Below are positions 36,079 through 45,620 of a stretch of 64,000 nt of DNA, one piece after another (the stretch's first letter is position 1; every line of letters starts with the position of its first letter). The stretch is from assembly GCA_963811685.1 (NCBI GenBank), contig CAWESK010000004.1:1-64000 (forward strand), read 5' to 3'. This stretch comes from CAIWHR01 sp963811685 (GTDB lineage: Bacteria > Pseudomonadota > Gammaproteobacteria > Burkholderiales > Casimicrobiaceae). Below the pieces are notes generated by a model that was given only the letters and a program-made list of their open reading frames with translations, was not told the DNA's origin and did not search any database. The position numbers and the translations under genes are program-made.

Positions 36079-37942
36079 TCAGGCGTGGGCGAGCCGCGCC
36101 TCGGCCGCCGCCAGCATCGCCTTGAAGCGCGGATGGTCGCGGATCGCGTCGAGATCGGGGTCGGTCCTTATCCACCGCAGGGCTTCGATCCGTACCTTCA
36201 CGAGCACCGATTCGAGGATATCGAGCGCGGCCTCGTGGTCGTGCAGATCGAGGATGTACATGCACGCGAAGTTGTATCTCATGTTCGTGTTGTCCGGATC
36301 GAGCAGCAGCGCACGTTCCGCCCATTCCTTGGCGCGCTCCGATTCGCCCAGCGCGGCGAGAGCGGCCACGCCGTGGCTCATCGCCGATCCGTTGGCCGGG
36401 TCCTGGGCGACGACCTTCTCGACGCGCTCGAGCGCGCGCCGTGCCGCGCGCAACTCGCCATCCTTGTCACCGATGGCCTTGTAGCAGCTGATGAGCATGC
36501 TGGCATAGGAGTATTCGCTCTCCATCGCCGCGGCCGCCTTTTCGTAATGGGGAATGGCCTCACCGAAGCGGCGCGCCGTGTAATACCAGGTCGCGGCCGT
36601 GCCGTTGACCGTGCCGGAATCCCGGTCCAGGCGCAGCGCGGTCTCGATTTCACGCAGCGCCTCGTCGCGGCGCGAATCGTCCAGCAGGACGCGCGCCCGC
36701 GCGGCATGCGCCTCGGCAAGATTGTCGTCGAGCGCAATCGCGCGTTCGGCGGCCGCGAGCCCGCCGTCGCCCGCCATTCCGTGATGGAACCGCAGGCTGC
36801 CCTGTGCGTGCGCCATCAGCGCCCAGGGCAGCGCGTACCCGGGATCGATCTCGGTCGCGCGGCGGCACAACCGGATGACCGATTCGCTGCGGCGGGCGTC
36901 GCCGACGTTGCCGGTAACCCAGTATTGGCGCGCCATCAGATAGTGCTTGTAGGCTTCTGCGCTGCTTGTCCCCCGCTGCTCGATGGCCTTCTTCTCCTCG
37001 GGCAGGAGCTTGAGCTTGAGGGCGGTGACGATGGCTTCCGAGATCTCGTCCTGCAGCGCGAAGATGTCGTTGAGATCGCGGTCGTAGCGCTCGGCCCAGA
37101 CGTGGCCGCCCGTCCCGCCGTCGATCAGCTGCGCGGTGATGCGCACGCGTCCTCCGGCCTTGCGGACGCTGCCCTCCAGCACGTGGCCGACCTTGAGCTG
37201 CCGCGCCACCTGCGCCACGTCGACGTGCTTGCCCTTGAACGTGAACGCGGTGTTGCGCGCGGCGACCCAGAGCGCGGACACCTTGCTCAAGTCGGTGATG
37301 ATGTCCTCGCTGATGCCGTCGGAGAAGTATTCCTGCTCCGGGTCGCCGCTCATGTTGGCGAACGGGAGGACGCAGATGGTCACGCGACCCTGCGTTCGCG
37401 CGTTGTCGACGGCTTCCGGCGTGTCGTCGGCTGGACGCAGCACGAAGACGTGCACCGGACGCACGATGTTCTTGACCGTGTGCTCGCCCAGGTCCTCGAA
37501 CGCGCACGCGACCTTCCCGGCCACGTGATCGCGAACGGTGGCCGACACGGCGATGCCGCCCACCGGCGCCATCGCCTGCAGCCGCGCGGCGACGTTGACC
37601 CCTTCGCCGTAGATGTCGTCGCCCTCGATGATGACATCGCCCAGGTTGATGCCGATGCGGTAGCGAAGAGGCTTCGCGTCGGCGTGCCGCGGATCGCCGT
37701 GCTCCGTCCGCCTGCTGGATCGCGAGCCCGCAATTGACGGCGGCGATGACGCTTCCGAATTCGACGAGCGCGCCGTCGCCGATGAGCTTGACGAGACGCC
37801 CGCCGTGGGCCGCGACCGAAGGATCGAAGATCCGCCTTCGATTGTCCTTGAGGCGTTCGAGCGTGCCGGCCTCATCGGCCTCCATCAGGCTGCTGAACTC
37901 GGCGACATCGGCCGAGAGGATGGCGGTCAATCTGCGCTGCAT
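36079..37942 (-). CDS. Class III adenylate/guanylate cyclase-domain protein with TolB-like and TPR regions (frameshifted as sequenced)
   Basis: It starts at ATG 37942 (MQRRLTAILSADVAEFSSLM). The cyclase homology domain covers residues about 1-165, with the first metal Asp in SADVAEFS, LIGDGALVEF, and INLGDVIIEGDDIYGEGVNVAAR. A TolB-like segment (VLPFANMSGDPEQEYFSDGI) and about six TPR units follow (about 200-620). One extra base near 37707-37712 splits the cyclase domain. Proteins of this architecture are common multidomain signalling proteins, and many have lost cyclase activity. Single membrane segments are not evident. Convergent with erpA. Confidence 0.82.
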
Positions 37943-38162
37943 GGGCCGGGAGGTCGAGGGACGCGTGGTCGGCGACGGAGAGCCGAGTATTGTGCGCGCG
38001 GTGGCGTTGGTCAACCGTCGCCGAGATTGGGCCGCACTGTCGCGCGTGCGGGCATCTTGTCGGCGTGTACCGCGGTCCGTCGCCTGGGCATGGCGGCCGC
38101 CCCGACCTTTCGTACGATTCCTTGCTCGTTGCCCGCGAACGGCGCCACTTGGGGAGGAATCG

Positions 38163-38891
38163 ATGCGACGGATGATGGTCATGCTTCTGCTGTGTCTGCC
38201 GGCCGTTGCCGGAGCCGCGTCGCAGCCTCCCGCCGGCCGTTGGGAGGGTTCCGCGCAGATTCCCGGCCGGGAGCTGCCGCTCGTCGTGGATCTCGCGCAG
38301 GACAACGCCGGCGCGTGGAGCGGATCGATCATCCTCACCGGCGTCGGCATCAAGGGCGCCCCGCTGACGAACATCGCCGTCAGCGGCAGCGACATCGCCT
38401 TCGACATCGCGAACGCGCTCGGCAGCCCGCCCGATGCGCCGGCGAATTTCAAGGGACACCTCTCTTCCGCCGATGCGATCGCCGGCGAAATGCGGCAGGC
38501 CGGCAACGTGGCGCCATTCGCGCTCCGCAGAGTCGGGCCGGCGCAGGTCGAGACCCCCTTGCGCAGCACGCCCGTCGCGCGCGAGCTCGCCTCCGGATGG
38601 AGCGGCGAATTCGAGCTCGGGGGTTACCCGCGCAACGTCACGATCACGCTCGAGAATCACGCCGATGCCGGCGCGACCGCCAAATTCATCATCGTCGGCA
38701 AGCGGACGACCGATCTGCCCGTCAATCTCGTGGTCCAGGACGGCGATTTTGTCCGGATCGAATCGGCGTCGACTCAGGTCGCATTCGAGGGGCGCGTCGT
38801 CAAGGGCGGCAGCGAGATCAAGGGCACTTTCGAAATGGGACCGCTCGAGCTGCCGCTCGTCCTGCGCCGCACGACAAGGAGCGGGTCATGA
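38163..38891 (+). CDS. Secreted beta-rich protein of unknown function
   Basis: 242 residues with a Sec signal (MRRMMVMLLLCLPAVAGAA) after a GGGGAGGAATCG ribosome site. The mature part has two related halves of antiparallel strands: GRWEGSAQIPGRELPLVVDL ... and GWSGEFELGGYPRNVTITLE ... LPVNLVVQDGDFVRIES, suggesting an internal duplication. No catalytic motif is visible. The stop overlaps the ATG of the propeller gene (ATGA), so the two are coupled and may work together outside the cytoplasm. Confidence 0.7.
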   Translation: MRRMMVMLLLCLPAVAGAASQPPAGRWEGSAQIPGRELPLVVDLAQDNAGAWSGSIILTGVGIKGAPLTNIAVSGSDIAFDIANALGSPPDAPANFKGHLSSADAIAGEMRQAGNVAPFALRRVGPAQVETPLRSTPVARELASGWSGEFELGGYPRNVTITLENHADAGATAKFIIVGKRTTDLPVNLVVQDGDFVRIESASTQVAFEGRVVKGGSEIKGTFEMGPLELPLVLRRTTRSGS

Positions 38892-40194
38892 AGACTGCCC
38901 TCCTCCTGCTGGCGACCACCGGTTTCATCTTCGCTGGCGCGGCGCACGCGCAATCGATGTTCCGCGGTGACGCTGCGCACGCCGGCGCTTACGCTGGCGA
39001 GGGGCCGCGCGCGTTCCATCGCGTCAAGTGGAAATTCCCGACCGGCGACCGGATCGTGTCGTCGCCCGTTTACCAGAACCATGTCATCTACTTCGGCGGC
39101 GACGACGGCAACGTCTACGCGGTGGATGCGGGAGACGGTCGTCAACTCTGGAAGCACAAGACCGGCGGCCCGGTGCCCTCCACGCCCGCCGTTGCCGGCG
39201 AGATGCTCTACGTCGACGAGTTACGACGGCAAGCTCCACGCGCTCGACGCGCGCACGGGCGCCACGCGTTGGAAATTCGCGACCGGGGGCGAGCGGCGAT
39301 TCGAGGCCAAGGGACTGCACGGGTTTCAGCCGAAGAACCAGACCATCGCCGACACCTTCGACGTCTTTCTTTCGAGCCCGGTCGTCGCGCGCGGAACCGT
39401 CTACTTCGGCAGCGGCGACGGGAATGTCTACGCCCTCGATGCCGCCTCCGGGGGATCTGAAATGGAAATTCCAGACGGGCGACGTCGTTCACGCGTCGCC
39501 GGCGTTCGCCGACGGCGTCCTCTATTTCGGCAGCTGGGACAGCTATTTCTACGCGGTCGACGCCGCGACCGGCGCGGAGAAATGGCGTTTTCACGGCGGC
39601 GAGGATCCGCTCATCCACAACCAGGTCGGTTTCCAGTCGTCGCCCGCGGTCGTGCGCGGCACCGTGTACACGGGCTGCCGCGATTCGAATCTCTACGCGC
39701 TCGATGCGACGACCGGAAAGGAGAAATGGCGCTTCAACAACGCGGGAAGCTGGGTCGTGAGCTCGCCCGCCGTCAGCGGCGGCAAGGTCATCTTCGGCAC
39801 GTCGGACTCGAGCCTGTATCACGTGCTCGACGCGGACACCGGCAAGCCGATCGTCGAGCAACAGGCGAAGGCCTTCCTCTTCTCCTCGCCGTCGGTGGCG
39901 GGGAACGTCGTCTATGTCGGCATCCTCAACGGGACGCTCGAGGCGCGCGACCTCGACAGCGGGACCTTGCTGTGGGCATACGAAACCGAAACGTCGAAAC
40001 GGAACAGCGGGTGGACACTGACAGCAGAGCGCAAGTTCAACTCGCCGCTGCTCTTCCCGTCCACCTGGCGCGAAGCCCCGATGATCGGCGCGGAGCGGCA
40101 ATTCGCGATCGGCTCGATCTTTTCCTCGCCGCTCGTCGTCGACGGCGTCGTGTATTTCGGCAGCGCGGACGGCGCGATGTATGCCGTGGAGTAG
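38888..40194 (+). CDS. PQQ-like beta-propeller repeat protein (two frameshifts as sequenced)
   Basis: A Sec signal (MKTALLLLATTGFIFAGAAH) precedes a series of propeller blades, each with YFGSxDGNVYAxD: IYFGGDDGNVYAVDAGDG, VYFGSGDGNVYALDAA, LYFGSWDSYFYAVDAATG, VYTGCRDSNLYALDATTG and VYFGSADGAMYAVE. Single extra bases at 39214-39219 and in the G run 39450-39454 break the frame; removing both gives about 434 continuous residues. The blades lack the residues of PQQ dehydrogenases, so this is a BamB- or sensor-type binding propeller rather than an enzyme (inference). Confidence 0.85.
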
Positions 40195-40218
40195 CTTCCT
40201 TGCTCCTCGTCGTCCCCG

Positions 40219-41319
40219 CTAGCGCGGATAGATCGCGCCGAGCACGCGCGGCCCGCGGGCGCCGGTCACCGCGGGCAGGTTTCCCGCGCGGCCCGAGAGC
40301 GTTTCGCGCGCGAGCCACGCGAACGCGAGCGCCTCGACCTGGTCGACGGGTACGCCATGCGCCGCGGTGGACTCGACGGTGCGTGGACGCAGCCGACGCG
40401 CCAGCTCGTCCATGATCGCCGCGTTGCGCGCCCCGCCGCCGCACACGAGCACTTCGGTGGCATCGGCGCAGTGCGCCACGATGGCGTCGGCAATCGTCGC
40501 CGCGGTCAGCGCGACGAGCGTCGCCTGCACGTCGGCCGCCGTCGTCGTGCGCCCCGCGAGGATCGCGTCGAGCCAGCTGGCATCGAAGAGGTCGCGCCCC
40601 GTGCTCTTGGGCGGCGGCAGCGCGAAGTAGGGTTCGGCCAGCAGTTGCGACAAAAGGGACGCGTCGACGGACCCGGTGCGTGCCCAGGCTCCGTCACGAT
40701 CGAAGGGCTCGCCGCGATGCCGCGCGTGCCACAGATCCATGAAGACATTGCCCGGCCCCGTGTCGAAACCGCGCACGCCGCCGATCGGCGGCAGGTCCGT
40801 GACGTTCGCGATGCCGCCGATGTTCACGATGGCGCGGTGTGCGCCAGCGCCGAACAGCGCGGCGTGGAATGCCGGGACCAGCGGCGCGCCCTGGCCTCCG
40901 GCGGCGATGTCGCGCGTGCGGAAGTCCGCCACCACGGTCATGTACGCATGCTCGGCGACGCGCGCCGGATTGTTGAGCTGCAGCGTCCAGCCTTCGTGCG
41001 GGCGGTGCCGCACCGTCTGACCGTGGACGCCGGCGGCGACGACGTCATGCGCGGCGACGTTCGCGGCGAGGCACACGCTGCGCAGCGCATGAACGTAGAG
41101 ATCGGCGAGCGCGTTGGCGGCGCGGCTCGCGCGCACGATCTCGTCGTCCGCCGCCGATTGCAGGAGAAGAAGCTCGCGCCGCAGCGCCGTCGGAAAGGCG
41201 ATGTGCGTGGCCGCGAGCAGCGAGCAGGTCGCCACCCCCGGCGTGAAATCCGCGAGCACGGCATCGACGCCGTCGAGGCTCGTCCCGGACATCACGCCCG
41301 CGTAGAGTTCGCGGCGCAT
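40219..41319 (-). CDS. anmK: Anhydro-N-acetylmuramic acid kinase
   Basis: 366 residues. The phosphate-binding GVMSGTSLDGVDAVL at the start, TVVADFRTRDIAAGGQGAPL, FDTGPGNVFMD and CGGGARNAAIM are AnmK hallmarks (ASKHA fold). It phosphorylates 1,6-anhydro-MurNAc to MurNAc-6-phosphate in cell-wall recycling. It lies 34 bp downstream of the M23 peptidase gene, the usual pairing near tyrS. Confidence 0.93.
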   Translation of the reverse strand: MRRELYAGVMSGTSLDGVDAVLADFTPGVATCSLLAATHIAFPTALRRELLLLQSAADDEIVRASRAANALADLYVHALRSVCLAANVAAHDVVAAGVHGQTVRHRPHEGWTLQLNNPARVAEHAYMTVVADFRTRDIAAGGQGAPLVPAFHAALFGAGAHRAIVNIGGIANVTDLPPIGGVRGFDTGPGNVFMDLWHARHRGEPFDRDGAWARTGSVDASLLSQLLAEPYFALPPPKSTGRDLFDASWLDAILAGRTTTAADVQATLVALTAATIADAIVAHCADATEVLVCGGGARNAAIMDELARRLRPRTVESTAAHGVPVDQVEALAFAWLARETLSGRAGNLPAVTGARGPRVLGAIYPR

Positions 41320-41353
41320 CGGCGAAGTGGCGAGGCGCTCGACCGACCGACGG

Positions 41354-42685
41354 CTACTCGACGGTCGCGAACGAGGCGCCGGCGAAGCGGCGCGCCAACG
41401 CGAGTTGCGCGGTCGCGGGCTCGATGCGGGTGGCGAAGGCGCCCCGGCGCGCCGCCGGAAGCGGCTCGCCGCCCGGCAACGCCGCCAGCGTCAATGGATC
41501 GCGTTGCACACCGGCGACACGAAACTCGTAATGCAGATGCGGCCCCGTTGCCCAGCCGGTCTGCCCCACGTAGGCGATGACATCGCCTTGCGTCACACGC
41601 GCGCCTGTGCGCAAGCGTGGCGCGAAGCGCGACAGGTGCGCGTAGACGGTCGAGAAGGCGCCCGAATGCTGCAGGATGACCACGTTGCCGTAGCCGCCCT
41701 GCTGCCCGGCGAAAGCGACCGTGCCGTTGCCGGTCGCGCGCACCGGCGTGCCCATCGGCGCCGCGTAATCGACGCCGCGATGCGCGCGCCACGTCTGCAG
41801 GATCGGATGAAACCGAGCGTTCGAGAATCCCGATGTGATGCGCGAGAATTCCATCGGCGAGCGCAGGAACGCGCGGCGCAGCGCCGTGCCATCCGCTCCG
41901 TAATAGCCCTCGCTGCCGTCGACGTCGCGAAACAGGAAAGCCTGGTGCGTCTTGCCGCGATTGTCGAATTCGGCGGCGACGATCCGCCCGGCGCCCGCGG
42001 CCTCGCCGTCGATGTAGCGCGTTTCGTAGACGACCGCGAAGCGATCGCCGCGCTGCAGGTCCTTGAAGAAGTCGATGTCCGCAGCGAACACGTCGGCGAG
42101 TTGCAGCGTCACGGCATCGGGGAGGCCGGCCGCGTCGGCCGCGGCAAAGAGCGACGAGCGGATCTCGCCGGCCGCCATGCTCCACCGCACATCGACCGGC
42201 GCCGCGACCGCGGTCGCCGACAGCTTGTCGCCGGCGCGCGCGATCGTCAGCAGGTCGCCATTCCCCGTCACGAAGCGAAGCTCGAACAGCGTGCCGTCGG
42301 CGTCGGTCTCGACCCGCAGCGAGCGGCCCGGGCGCAGCTGATAGAGCGGGCGCGCCGTCGGGTCGTGGGTGAGAAATGCGAGCGCGGCGGGATCGTCGAC
42401 GTCAAGGCGCGCGAGCACGCTGCCGATCGTGTCGCCGCGCTGGATCCTTCCTTCGCGACGATAGCGCGGCGCAGCGCCGACCTCGAGCGGCGAGAGCTCC
42501 GGCAACGGCAACGCGCGGATGGTCGTCGTCGACGGCGGCGCCGGCAGCGTCGTGCCGGGGGCGAACGCGAACGCGGCGACGCCGCACAGTGTCAGCACCG
42601 CGACCGCGAGCCACTGCCGCGGCGCGAGCCATGCCGCAAGACCGCGCGCGCTTTGCGCTAGAATCCGTCCTTCGTGCGCGTTCAT
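41354..42685 (-). CDS. M23-family murein DD-endopeptidase (MepM-like)
   Basis: 443 residues. One N-terminal membrane anchor (WLAVAVLTLCGVAAFAFA) is followed by a LysM/OapA-like linker domain (RRYREGRIQRGD, SVLARLDVDD) and the LytM catalytic domain at about residues 300-400. The zinc ligands are His and Asp in HRGVDYAAP and the second His of HLHYEF. It cleaves peptide cross-links in peptidoglycan. Divergent from tyrS. Confidence 0.9.
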   Translation of the reverse strand: MNAHEGRILAQSARGLAAWLAPRQWLAVAVLTLCGVAAFAFAPGTTLPAPPSTTTIRALPLPELSPLEVGAAPRYRREGRIQRGDTIGSVLARLDVDDPAALAFLTHDPTARPLYQLRPGRSLRVETDADGTLFELRFVTGNGDLLTIARAGDKLSATAVAAPVDVRWSMAAGEIRSSLFAAADAAGLPDAVTLQLADVFAADIDFFKDLQRGDRFAVVYETRYIDGEAAGAGRIVAAEFDNRGKTHQAFLFRDVDGSEGYYGADGTALRRAFLRSPMEFSRITSGFSNARFHPILQTWRAHRGVDYAAPMGTPVRATGNGTVAFAGQQGGYGNVVILQHSGAFSTVYAHLSRFAPRLRTGARVTQGDVIAYVGQTGWATGPHLHYEFRVAGVQRDPLTLAALPGGEPLPAARRGAFATRIEPATAQLALARRFAGASFATVE

Positions 42686-42768
42686 CGATCGGATGAATTA
42701 CGGGCAAAGCCCGGATTCTACCGCAGGTCTCCCCGCCGCCCGCGCGACCGCCTCTCACGCCCCCCGCA

Positions 42769-43971
42769 ATGGCCTTCGACCTCGACCACCACCTTGCCGT
42801 GTTCAAGCGCGGCGCCGACGAGCTCATCGTGGAAAGCGAGCTCGCCGAAAAGCTGAAGCGCGGCAAGCCGCTGCGGATCAAGGAGGGATTCGACCCGACG
42901 CGACCCGACCTCCACATCGGTCACACCGTTCAGTTCAACAAGCTCCGCCAGCTGCAGGATCTCGGCCACCACATCATCTTCCTGATCGGCGATTTCACGG
43001 GCCTGATCGGCGACCCGACGGGGCGCAACGTGACGCGTCCCGCGCTCTCGGCGGAGGAAATCGCGATCAACGCGAAGACCTATACCGACCAGGTGTTCCT
43101 GATCCTCGATCGGGAGAAGACCGAAGTCGCCTTCAATTCGAAGTGGCTGTCGCCGCTCGGCGCCGACGGGATGATCAAGCTCGCCGGGAAGTACACGGTC
43201 GCGCGGATGCTCGAGCGCGACGACTTCGCCAAGCGCTACCAGAGCGGCCAGCCGATCGCGATCCACGAGTTCCTCTATCCCCTTGCGCAGGGCTACGACT
43301 CGGTCGCCCTGCAGGCGGACGTCGAGCTCGGGGGCACCGACCAGAAATTCAACCTGCTCGTGGGCCGCGAGCTGCAGCGCCATTACGGGCAGGAGCCGCA
43401 GTGCATCCTGACGCTGCCGCTGCTCGAGGGCCTGGACGGCGTCAACAAGATGTCGAAGTCGCTCGACAACTACGTCGGCATCACGGATGCGCCCAACGAC
43501 ATGTTCGGCAAGCTGATGTCGATTTCCGACGACCTCATGTGGCGCTACTACGAGCTATTGTCCTTCCGCTCGCAGGCCGATATCGCGAAGCTGAAGACCG
43601 AATGCGCAAGCGGGCGCAACCCCCGCGACGCGAAGGTCGCGCTGGCGCAGGAGATCGTCGCGCGCTTCCACTCGCAGGCGGCGGCTGAGCATGCGCTCGC
43701 CGAATTCGAAGCCCGCTTTCGCCAGGGCGCACTGCCCGAGGACATGCCCGAGGTGACGCTGCACACCGCCGGCGCCGGACTGCCGATCGCGCAGCTCGCG
43801 AAGCAGGCGGGGATCGTCGAATCGACCTCGGAGGCGCTCCGCCTCATCGCCCAGCGCGGGATCAAGGTCGACGGCGACGTCGTCGCGGACAAGGGCCTCG
43901 TGATCGCCGCCGGCCGCACGGTCGTCGTGCAGGCGGGCAAGCGCAAGTTCGCGCGCGTCAACGTGGTGTGA
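42769..43971 (+). CDS. tyrS: Tyrosine-tRNA ligase
   Basis: 400 residues of class I synthetase (TyrZ-like length). HIGH is at residues 49-52 (DLHIGHT) and KMSKS at 227-231. The C-terminal S4 RNA-binding domain ends VVVQAGKRKFARV. It charges tRNA-Tyr. Its last about 35 codons are the source of a degenerate second copy at 44676-44783. Confidence 0.95.
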   Translation: MAFDLDHHLAVFKRGADELIVESELAEKLKRGKPLRIKEGFDPTRPDLHIGHTVQFNKLRQLQDLGHHIIFLIGDFTGLIGDPTGRNVTRPALSAEEIAINAKTYTDQVFLILDREKTEVAFNSKWLSPLGADGMIKLAGKYTVARMLERDDFAKRYQSGQPIAIHEFLYPLAQGYDSVALQADVELGGTDQKFNLLVGRELQRHYGQEPQCILTLPLLEGLDGVNKMSKSLDNYVGITDAPNDMFGKLMSISDDLMWRYYELLSFRSQADIAKLKTECASGRNPRDAKVALAQEIVARFHSQAAAEHALAEFEARFRQGALPEDMPEVTLHTAGAGLPIAQLAKQAGIVESTSEALRLIAQRGIKVDGDVVADKGLVIAAGRTVVVQAGKRKFARVNVV

Positions 43972-43995
43972 CCGGCTGCGCGGCGGTGGCCTGCG

Positions 43996-44592
43996 ATGCG
44001 CGTCCTCAACGTCGGCGGCAATAGCAAGGATGTCCCGATCCCGCCGCATTACGCGGGCTGGGAGCATCTTCTGCTCGACATCGATCCGCGCGGCAAGCCT
44101 GACGTCGTGGCCGACGCGCGTGAGCTCGGCGCGCTGCCCGCGCGCCAGTTCGATGCGGTGTTCTGCTCGCACAATCTCGAGCACTACTTCGCGCACGACG
44201 GCGCCCGCGTGCTGCGAGGCTTCCGCCACGTGCTGGTGGAGGATGGCTTCGCAGAGATCCGGGTGCCCGACATCAAGGCGCTGATGGCGCATGTCGTCGC
44301 CTCCGGGACCGACATCGACGACGTCGTGTACACGTCCCCTGCCGGTCCGATCACCGCGCACGACATGCTCTACGGGTGGTCGGTCGAGATCGAGCGGTCG
44401 GGCCGCGATTTCTACGCCCACAAAACGGGTTTCACGCCAACCTCGCTGTACCGGAGATTGCGCGAGGCGGGATTTCCGGTGGTCGTGCTGGGCACCGTTC
44501 CGGCGACCTTCGAGCTCGTCGCCTTCGCGTTCAAGCAGCCACCGCGGCCCGACCAGCTCACGCTTCTCGGGCTGCCGCCGCAACCGCGCTAG
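43996..44592 (+). CDS. Class I SAM-dependent methyltransferase, accessory
   Basis: 198 residues. The N-terminal LNVGGNSKDVPIPPHYAGW and LLLDIDPRGKPDVVADAREL are the SAM-binding glycine-rich loop and the acidic end of strand 2. DAVFCSHNLEHYFAHDGARV is the motif region after strand 4. Proteins of this type are found in surface-polysaccharide and glycosylation loci; the acceptor is unknown. It starts 24 bp after tyrS and ends 5 bp before a degenerate soxB 3' end. It is one of two cargo genes in the tyrS-soxB slot. Confidence 0.8.
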   Translation: MRVLNVGGNSKDVPIPPHYAGWEHLLLDIDPRGKPDVVADARELGALPARQFDAVFCSHNLEHYFAHDGARVLRGFRHVLVEDGFAEIRVPDIKALMAHVVASGTDIDDVVYTSPAGPITAHDMLYGWSVEIERSGRDFYAHKTGFTPTSLYRRLREAGFPVVVLGTVPATFELVAFAFKQPPRPDQLTLLGLPPQPR

Positions 44593-44597
44593 GGGAC

Positions 44598-44783
44598 GCG
44601 GCCATGCCGGGGTTGCCGGCCATTCCCTCGACCACGGGGACGTTGAGCGCAAGGGGCGGAATCGTCTTCAGCGACCTCAACGTCGACGGCGATGTTGTCG
44701 CGCAAAATGTGATCATCGCCACCGGCAGAACCGTCGTCGTGCAGGCAGGCAAGCGCAAGTTCGCGCGCGTGCAGGTCGCCTGA
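44598..44783. repeat. Scar: degenerate soxB 3' end fused to degenerate tyrS 3' end
   Basis: Read on the minus strand, 44598-44665 encodes TIPPLALNVPVVEGMAGNPG, closely matching the SoxB C-terminus (SIPPLALNLPTMEGVTGNPG), with the stop codon altered. Immediately after, on the plus strand, 44676-44783 encodes VDGDVV...RTVVVQAGKRKFARV and a TGA, matching the TyrS C-terminus. DNA identity to each parent is visibly high but imperfect. A short ATG-started frame (44604-44783) runs through both but is not convincing as a gene. Confidence 0.85.
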
Positions 44784-44813
44784 CCGGCGCGCGCCCCCGG
44801 CGACTGGACTGCC

Positions 44814-45614
44814 ATGCAACTTCCGGCAATTTCGGTCGTCATCTGCAGCATCGACGACCGCAAGTTTTCTGAGGTGACGTCCAACTATCGCGCGCTGCTG
44901 GCGGGTACGCCCCATGAGATCATCGGAATCCACGACGCGCGTTCGCTGGCCGACGGTTACAACCGCGGCCTACGGCAGGCGCGGGGTGGACTCCTGATCT
45001 TCAGCCACGACGACATCGAGATCGCTTCCGCCGACTTTGCCGGCTCTCTTCGGCGGGCCGCCGATGCCCTCGACGTCGTCGGCGTGATCGGGACGTCGAA
45101 ACTGGTATGGGCCTTCTGGCCCGCGGCCGGGCACCCGCATTTGCACGGCTGGATCGCGCATCCCGCTGTTGACGGAAATGGCTGCGAGGTCGCGGTCTAT
45201 GGCGTCGACGGCCCGGTGACGACGGGATTGCAGGCGCTAGACGGCGTGTTCTTTGCGGCGAAACGCGAAGTCGTTGAGCGTGTGCCGTTCGACGAGGCGA
45301 CGTTCGACGGCTTTCATTGTTACGACATCGATTTCACGTTCGCCGCGCATCTCGCAGGTTTTCGCGTGGGAACGACGGCCGAGATCGCGCTCGTTCACGC
45401 GTCGGGCGGAGACTTCGGGCCGGAGTTTCAGCGTTATGCCGGGATGCTAGACGCCAAGTACGCGGAGAAGCTCTCGGGCACCCGCGATGTGGGTAACTGG
45501 GCATCGGTGCGCCGCGTGTTTGCATCGCCACAAACTATTACGCGCGAGTGCACAGTCGAGCGCCTGGTAGCCATCACGCGACACCTGCGCGCGCAATTGC
45601 CGCACGAAGCCTGA
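44814..45614 (+). CDS. Glycosyltransferase of the StrF-like GT2 type, accessory
   Basis: 266 residues. ISVVICSIDDRKFSEVTSNY starts the Rossmann-like GT-A fold. FSHDDIEIASADF carries the acidic metal-binding motif, and LDGVFFAAKREVVERVPFDE with FHCYDIDFTFAAHLAGFRVG matches the StrF-like (PF13712 type) branch. The donor and acceptor are unknown; such enzymes occur in surface glycan and antibiotic loci. It lies 30 bp after the tyrS-like scar and ends 6 bp before the soxB stop, mirroring the position of the methyltransferase gene in the first slot. Confidence 0.82.
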   Translation: MQLPAISVVICSIDDRKFSEVTSNYRALLAGTPHEIIGIHDARSLADGYNRGLRQARGGLLIFSHDDIEIASADFAGSLRRAADALDVVGVIGTSKLVWAFWPAAGHPHLHGWIAHPAVDGNGCEVAVYGVDGPVTTGLQALDGVFFAAKREVVERVPFDEATFDGFHCYDIDFTFAAHLAGFRVGTTAEIALVHASGGDFGPEFQRYAGMLDAKYAEKLSGTRDVGNWASVRRVFASPQTITRECTVERLVAITRHLRAQLPHEA

Positions 45615-45620
45615 CTCGCG

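Noticed and set aside
36650..38569. A long minus-strand frame extending the cyclase gene upstream through the 38.2-38.6 kb region.
   Set aside because: The upstream part lies antisense to the secreted 242-residue protein, which has a signal peptide and ribosome site. The cyclase domain starts cleanly at ATG 37942.
39028..40415. Programmed frameshifting in the PQQ-like propeller gene and others.
   Set aside because: No slippery heptamer, adjacent stop or stimulatory element was found, and the shifts coincide with short homopolymers.
44604..44783. A 59-codon plus-strand frame ending in VVVQAGKRKFARVQVA.
   Set aside because: It reads antisense through a soxB 3' remnant and then through a tyrS 3' remnant; it is a by-product of the scar rather than a gene.
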